Assembly: GCF_004136015.1 (NCBI RefSeq)
Contig: NZ_CP024866.1
Coordinates: 5,579,868-5,643,867, forward strand
Source of the DNA: Pseudomonas sp. ACM7
Lineage (GTDB): Bacteria; Pseudomonadota; Gammaproteobacteria; Pseudomonadales; Pseudomonadaceae
Reading direction: 5' to 3'
DNA length: 64,000 bases
The translations under genes and the position numbers were made by a program. How positions within the stretch are numbered: position 1 is the stretch's first letter; the number at the start of each line of letters is the position of its first letter. The notes under the pieces were generated by a model. The model had not been told where the DNA came from. It made no database searches and worked only from the letters and a program-made list of their open reading frames with translations. Below are positions 62,324-64,000 of this stretch, piece after piece.

Positions 62324-63733
62324 TCAGAACGACCGCACAATCCGGCCCAACGTCTCCATCGCCTTCTCGGCTGTCTCATCCCAGGGGCTGCCGTAATTCA
62401 GCCGGATACAATTCCTGAAGCGCTGGGTCGGTGAAAAAATCGGCCCGGGCGCAATGCTGATCCCTTGCGCCAACGCCATCTGAAACAACTTCAGAGAATC
62501 CATCTGCGGTGGCAATTCCAGCCACAAGAAGTAACCGCCGGCCGGTTGGCTGACGCGAGTTTGCGCCGGGAAGTAGCGAGCGATGGCGGCGAGCATGGCG
62601 CTTTGCTGTTCTTCAAGGGCGTAGCGCAGTTTTCGCAGGTGCCGGTCGTAGCCGCCGTGTTGCAGGTAATCGGCGATGGCCGCCTGGGCCGGCATCGACG
62701 CGCACAGCGACGTCATGAGTTTCAGCCGTTCGATCTTCTGCGCATAGCGCCCGGCGGCGACCCAACCGATGCGGTAGCCGGGGGCCAGGCTTTTGGCGAA
62801 CGAACCGCAGTGCATCACCAACCCTTCGGTATCAAACGCCTTCGCCGGTTTCGGCGCTTGTTGGCCGTAATAGAGTTCTGCGTAGACGTCGTCCTCGATC
62901 AACGGCACCTGATGGCTACGCAATAGCTCAACCAGTTCCTGTTTCTTCGCCTCGGGCATCGTCGCGCCCATCGGGTTCTGGAAACTGGTCATGCACCAGA
63001 CCGCCTTGATCGGGTGCCGTGCCAGGGTTTGCGCGAGTACGCCAAGGTCGATGCCATCGCGCGGATGCACAGGGATTTCCACGGCTTTGAGCTTCAGCCG
63101 TTCCAGTATTTGCAGGCAGGCGTAGAACGCCGGGGCTTCGATGGCCACCAGATCGCCGGGCTCGGTGACCGCTTGCAGGCACAGGTTCAGCGCTTCCAGC
63201 GCGCCGTTGGTGATCAGCAGTTCTTCCATGGGCAGCATCAGCCCGCCGACCATGTAGCGCAGGGCGATTTGTCGACGCAGTTGCGGATTGCCCGGAGACA
63301 TGTCGGTGACGACCATGCGCGGGTCCATCTCTCGGGCGGCGCTGGCCAGAGAGCGGGACAACCGTTGCAACGGGAACAGGGTCGGGCTGGGGAAGGCCGA
63401 GCCGAAGGGCACGGTGTTCGGGTCCTTGATCGAGTCAAGGACCGAAAACACCAGTTCGCTGACGTCGACTTCGGTGGACTCATTGACCTGGCTGCTGATC
63501 ACCGGCTCCGAGAACGGGCTCGGCGCGTGCGCGTTGACGAAGTAGCCGGAACGCGGGCGAGCGCGGATCAGGCCGCGGCGTTCGAGCAGGTAGTAGGCCT
63601 GAAACACCGTGGACGGGCTGACCCCGTAAGTCTGGCTGGCGTAACGCACGGAAGGGGCGCGCTGGCCGGGACCAAGGACACCGGAGCGGATCAGTTCAGC
63701 GATGTCGTCGGCGAATTTTTCGTAGCGTTTCAT
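62324..63733 (-). CDS. MocR-type PLP-dependent transcriptional regulator
   Basis: A 469-residue protein with a GntR winged helix (about 1-75, APSVRYASQTYGVSPSTVFQ) and an aminotransferase-like domain (about 100-469). The PLP lysine stands in CGSFAKSLAPGYRIGW; NPMGATMPEAKK and LIEDDVYAELYYG are family features. Its divergent or regulated partner may be the gene partly seen at the right edge or a distant one. It converges on the SDR gene. Different in sequence from the MocR protein at 32729-34162. Confidence 0.88.
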   Translation of the reverse strand: MKRYEKFADDIAELIRSGVLGPGQRAPSVRYASQTYGVSPSTVFQAYYLLERRGLIRARPRSGYFVNAHAPSPFSEPVISSQVNESTEVDVSELVFSVLDSIKDPNTVPFGSAFPSPTLFPLQRLSRSLASAAREMDPRMVVTDMSPGNPQLRRQIALRYMVGGLMLPMEELLITNGALEALNLCLQAVTEPGDLVAIEAPAFYACLQILERLKLKAVEIPVHPRDGIDLGVLAQTLARHPIKAVWCMTSFQNPMGATMPEAKKQELVELLRSHQVPLIEDDVYAELYYGQQAPKPAKAFDTEGLVMHCGSFAKSLAPGYRIGWVAAGRYAQKIERLKLMTSLCASMPAQAAIADYLQHGGYDRHLRKLRYALEEQQSAMLAAIARYFPAQTRVSQPAGGYFLWLELPPQMDSLKLFQMALAQGISIAPGPIFSPTQRFRNCIRLNYGSPWDETAEKAMETLGRIVRSF

Positions 63734-63786
63734 CGAGTGCCTGGATGGGTGTCATTCATTGAAAAAATGGGTGGCAGTCAGGTCGC

Positions 63787-63861
63787 CAAGATCGCAGCCT
63801 TCGGCAGCTCCTACAATGGATCGGCGTACACCTGTAGGAGCTGCCGGAGGCTGCGATCTTT
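63787..63861. repeat. Inverted repeat, TGTAGGAGCTGCCG family
   Basis: CAAGATCGCAGCCTTCGGCA (63787) followed by GCTCCTACA is mirrored by TGTAGGAGCTGCCGGAGG and CTGCGATCTTTG up to 63861, with two or three mismatches. Typical of a common Pseudomonas intergenic element and distinct from the GTGGGAGC family. Confidence 0.85.
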
Positions 63862-63880
63862 GGCTTTGCATCTTAAAGGC

Positions 63881-64000
63881 TCAACGATTCATCGGCGCAA
63901 CAAACCGGCTTTTTGCCACGCTATAAATCTCTGGCTCATCACTGTCGACAATCTTGAAGCTGATCGTCTGCGAACTGCTGCTCGGCCGTTCCGTAGTCAT
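63881..64000 (-). CDS. Unidentified ORF running off the right edge (C-terminal 39 residues)
   Basis: The minus-strand frame ends at TGA (63881-63883) with the C-terminus SRFVAPMNR, preceded by SQTISFKIVDSDEPEIYSVA and, at the window edge, an ATG whose codon is the last three bases. The start may be this ATG or may lie beyond the window. I do not recognise a family. Confidence 0.4.
   Translation of the reverse strand: MTTERPSSSSQTISFKIVDSDEPEIYSVAKSRFVAPMNR

Overview
The window is a piece of a Pseudomonas chromosome, most like the P. fluorescens group. Several things point there: GC-rich coding sequence with tightly overlapping operons, very frequent GTGGGAGCGGGCTTGCTCGC inverted repeats between genes, an orphan cbb3 oxidase subunit beside a siroheme reductase, a MuxABC-OpmB type efflux operon, and a 1,635-residue NAD-dependent glutamate dehydrogenase. 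I see no rRNA, tRNA, CRISPR array, prophage or insertion sequence. The only mobile element is the 3' end of a group II intron at the left edge.

Layout. 1-296: tail of a group II intron. 425-7355: a sugar-acid catabolic locus with a FadR-type regulator, an IlvD/Edd-family arabonate-type dehydratase, an MFS transporter, a GguC/AraD1-type FAH-fold protein and an alpha-ketoglutarate semialdehyde dehydrogenase; two near-identical FadR-type operators sit on the two divergent promoters. 7555-10264: a DUF5629 protein, an exported lactonase-type beta-propeller and four very small exported or membrane ORFs. 10413-15906: sbcD-sbcC-GST. 16108-17691: an ABC-F ATPase. 17698-24543: a six-gene MoxR/Bat operon. 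24834-30598: a small acidic protein and gdhB.

30772-38576 is a mosaic of single genes: lipoprotein, cupin, ABM monooxygenase, MocR regulator divergent from an AhpD-like protein, an atypical LysR-like protein, GNAT acetyltransferase, Asp/Glu racemase, AraC regulator and an unknown protein. 38721-42983 matches the P. aeruginosa PA4129-PA4134 type cluster (ccoN4, a small CcoQ-like protein, NirA-type reductase, DUF934). A 152-bp inverted repeat fills the gap between its two divergent halves. 43035-47268 holds a PEGA-like lipoprotein, an unknown membrane protein and an octaheme cytochrome fused to TPRs. 47380-48509 is a gene graveyard with visible lesions in a DUF3313 and a DUF1254 gene. 48510-49765: YciI-like protein and thiol peroxidase. 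49944-58943: muxABC-opmB. 59264-61345: a MucR-like MHYT-GGDEF-EAL protein. 61439-63733: an SDR oxidoreductase and a second MocR regulator. A truncated ORF runs off the right edge.

The most rewarding places for a second look are the divergent operator/promoter pair at 3096-3190, the octaheme-TPR protein, the repeat-filled regulatory gap between ccoN4 and the siroheme reductase, the REP subfamily that carries a 15-16 bp insert in exactly one arm of five pairs, the MIDAS-degenerate BatB-BatC fusion, and the two converging pseudogenes.
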